DNA of 6,789 bases, taken from Clostridia bacterium (lineage in GTDB: Bacteria; Bacillota_A; Clostridia; TANB77; CAG-508). Position 1 is the stretch's first letter. Every line of letters begins with the position of its first letter. The notes below the pieces were generated by a model that was not told the origin of the DNA, searched no databases, and was given only the letters and a program-made list of their open reading frames with translations. The stretch spans positions 1-6,789 of the forward strand of contig JAGATI010000091.1 of assembly GCA_017621295.1 (NCBI GenBank), in the 5' to 3' direction. Below, piece by piece: positions 5,062 to 6,789 of this stretch. Made by a program: the position numbers and the translations under genes.

Positions 5062-6564
5062 ATGGAAAGAATATATGCATCTATAGATTTAAAATCATTT
5101 TATGCTTCCGTAGAGTGTGTAGAAAGAAATTTAAATCCATTAACTACAAATCTTGTTGTAGCAGATAGTTCAAGAACAGAAAAAACAATATGTTTAGCAG
5201 TATCTCCATCATTAAAATCTTATGGCATACCAGGAAGAGCACGATTATTTGAAGTAATACAAAAAGTTAAAGATGTAAATTTACAAAGGAAAATGAAAAT
5301 ACATAACCATGTATTTAAAGGTAAATCTTATAATGATATAGAATTAAAAAAAGATATAGCTTTAGAATTAGATTATATAATTGCTCCGCCAAGAATGAGT
5401 TACTACATGAAATATAGTACAGAGATATATAACATATATTTGAAATATATTGCTCCAGAAGATATATTTCCATATTCAATAGATGAAGTATTTTGTGATA
5501 TTACAAAATATTTAAAATTATACAATTTAACTGCCAAAGAATTAGTAACAAAAATGATTATAGATGTTTACAAAACAACTGGAATAACCGCAACAGCAGG
5601 AATAGGAACAAATCTATTTTTATGTAAAGTTGCAATGGATATTGGAGCAAAACATATTAAACCAGATAAATATGGAGTAAGAATAGCTATGTTAGATGAA
5701 ATGAGCTTTAGAAAAAGACTATGGAATCATAGACCAATTACAGACTTTTGGAGAGTGGGAAAGGGATATGCTAAAAGACTTGAAGAGCATAATATGTATA
5801 CTATGGGAGATGTTGCAAGATGTTCAGTAAATAATGAAGAATTACTATATAAACTATTTGGAGTAAATGCAGAATTATTAATAGATCATAGTTGGGGATG
5901 GGAATGTGTAACAATCGAAGATATAAAAAAATATAAACCAAAAATTAAAAGTTTAAGTTCAGGGCAAGTATTACATTGCCCATACAACTTTGAAAAAGCA
6001 AGGTTAATTATAAAAGAAATGGTTGAATTACTAGTTTTAGATATGGTACAAAAGGGGTATGTTACAGACCAATTAGTTTTAGATGTTATATATGATATAG
6101 AAAACTTAAGAAGCAAGAACTATAGTAAATTTTATAATGGAGAAATTACTATAGATCGTTATGGTAGAAATACTCCAAAAGCAGCACATGGCACATTTAG
6201 ATTAGAAAAGAAAACATCATCAACTAAGATAATTATGAATGGATTTTTAAAACTATACGATGAAATAGTAAATAATAAATTATTAATTAGGAAAATAAAT
6301 ATATGTGTAGGAAATCTTTCAGATGAATCAAGGATAAAACATGAAAATGAATATGAACAGGTTGATTTATTTACAAATTATAAAGAATTAGAAAAACAGA
6401 GAGAAAAAGAAATTAAAGAGTTGCAAAGCGAAAGAAAGTTACAAAAGACTATTATTGATATAAAAAATAAATATGGAAAAAATGCAATTTTAAAAGGTAT
6501 GAACTTACAAGAAGGAGCAACAACTATTGAAAGGAACAGACAAATAGGAGGTCATAAAGGATAG
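5062..6564 (+). CDS. Y-family translesion DNA polymerase (UmuC/DinB-like)
   Basis: This error-prone polymerase of the ImpB/MucB/SamB (UmuC-like) group copies past damaged bases. The palm metal ligands are Asp9 in YASIDLKSFYASVE and Asp141-Glu142 in YSIDEVF. Tyr14 is the probable steric gate against ribonucleotides. A helix-hairpin-helix thumb segment (about 229-253, with RVGKGYAKRL) and a little-finger domain (about 295-420) follow. QVDLF (433-437) is a canonical beta-clamp binding pentapeptide. Then come a charged coiled-coil-like stretch (441-471) and a Gly-rich C-terminal tail (GGHKG) typical of Firmicute members. At 500 residues it is longer than DinB (about 350-410) and similar to phage/plasmid UvrX and YqjW types. 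It has its own promoter with a palindrome suggesting damage control, and its stop overlaps the ribosome site of a YolD-like gene, the usual partner. Confidence 0.93.
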   Translation: MERIYASIDLKSFYASVECVERNLNPLTTNLVVADSSRTEKTICLAVSPSLKSYGIPGRARLFEVIQKVKDVNLQRKMKIHNHVFKGKSYNDIELKKDIALELDYIIAPPRMSYYMKYSTEIYNIYLKYIAPEDIFPYSIDEVFCDITKYLKLYNLTAKELVTKMIIDVYKTTGITATAGIGTNLFLCKVAMDIGAKHIKPDKYGVRIAMLDEMSFRKRLWNHRPITDFWRVGKGYAKRLEEHNMYTMGDVARCSVNNEELLYKLFGVNAELLIDHSWGWECVTIEDIKKYKPKIKSLSSGQVLHCPYNFEKARLIIKEMVELLVLDMVQKGYVTDQLVLDVIYDIENLRSKNYSKFYNGEITIDRYGRNTPKAAHGTFRLEKKTSSTKIIMNGFLKLYDEIVNNKLLIRKINICVGNLSDESRIKHENEYEQVDLFTNYKELEKQREKEIKELQSERKLQKTIIDIKNKYGKNAILKGMNLQEGATTIERNRQIGGHKG

Positions 6565-6568
6565 GAGG
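6564..6568 (+). promoter_or_regulatory. Ribosome binding site of the YolD-like gene, overlapping the polymerase stop
   Basis: GGAGG begins on the last base of the polymerase TAG stop (6562-6564). The first in-frame ATG of the next gene is at 6582, leaving a long 13-nt spacer. An in-frame ATA at 6576 would have a normal 7-nt spacer but is a rare initiator. ATG 6582 remains the more likely start. Confidence 0.6.
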
Positions 6569-6581
6569 CAATAATATAAAA

Positions 6582-6789
6582 ATGAATGACCAGAATAAAT
6601 ATGATGATATTATAAATTTAAAGCATCATGTATCAAAAGTGCATAAACAAATGAGCTTAGAAAGTAGAGCGACCCAATTTGCACCTTTTTCAGCACTTAC
6701 TGGATATGATGATGCTATAAAAGAAAATGCAAGGATAACAGAAGAAAGAATAGAACTAGATGAAGAAGTAAAAGATATTTTAAATAAAA
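6582..6789 (+). CDS. YolD-like family protein (3' partial)
   Basis: The visible 69 codons match the N-terminal half of the YolD-like family. Recognisable parts are the YDDIINL start, the HHVSKVHKQMSLESRA segment, the highly conserved QFAPFSALTGYDDAI core and a helical, acidic RITEERIELDEE stretch. YolD-like proteins are small (about 100-120 residues), regularly encoded directly downstream of UmuC-like polymerases in Firmicutes, and have been proposed as UmuD-like partners; their exact activity is not settled. The gene starts 17 bp after the polymerase stop and shares its promoter. The frame is open at the window edge, so the C-terminus is missing. Family call is strong because of the core motif and the neighbour. 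Confidence 0.9.
   Translation, partial: MNDQNKYDDIINLKHHVSKVHKQMSLESRATQFAPFSALTGYDDAIKENARITEERIELDEEVKDILNK

Noticed and set aside
5886..6116. Minus-strand open frame within the polymerase gene
   Set aside because: Shadow of the Y-family polymerase coding sequence.
1..6789. CRISPR arrays, tRNA/rRNA genes, insertion sequences, attachment sites
   Set aside because: No regularly spaced repeats, cloverleaf-like sequences, transposase or integrase motifs were seen.

Overview
The window is about 6.8 kb of very AT-rich DNA. It has strong AGGAGG-type ribosome binding sites, heavy AGA/ATA codon use, TGA as a stop, and factor-independent terminators. Together with an IscU/NifU scaffold of the type common in clostridia and a UmuC-like polymerase plus YolD pair, this points to a low-GC Firmicute, probably a Clostridia member. 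The assignment is inferred from composition and gene types, not from a database match. All recognised genes lie on the + strand.

Layout. (1) 1-316: the 3' end of an iron-sulfur scaffold gene (IscU/NifU). Its C-terminal tail appears displaced by a one-base frameshift, and a perfect 17-bp terminator hairpin follows (382-424). (2) 425-624: an intergenic region with a plausible sigma-A promoter (501-529), a long AT-rich leader hairpin (541-598) and a ribosome binding site whose best-spaced start is an ATG-TGA 'start-stop' overlapping the GTG start of the next gene. (3) 625-4930: four same-strand genes ending at a terminator (4945-4985). They encode a zeta-toxin-like P-loop kinase, a PLP-dependent group II amino-acid decarboxylase, a small DNA polymerase-beta-type nucleotidyltransferase, and an alkaline-phosphatase-superfamily phosphodiesterase/nucleotide pyrophosphatase. 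The last three overlap or abut (ATGA overlap, TAA|ATG junction) and are very probably cotranslated. (4) 4986-6789: a separate unit with its own extended -10 promoter and a palindrome over the -35. It encodes a Y-family translesion DNA polymerase with a clamp-binding motif, followed by a YolD-like gene cut by the window edge.

How the genes may work together. The four-gene cassette is the part that does not match a pathway I recognise. Kinase, nucleotidyltransferase, decarboxylase and phosphodiesterase together look like a route in which an amino-acid-derived molecule is phosphorylated, activated or masked with a nucleotide, decarboxylated and released. That logic is seen in FR-900098 biosynthesis, where a nucleotidyltransferase is fused to a PLP decarboxylase, but no phosphonate gene is visible here. 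An alternative is a zeta-type toxin gene that happens to sit beside a three-gene metabolic operon. The polymerase/YolD pair is a typical damage-inducible mutagenesis module and looks functionally unrelated.
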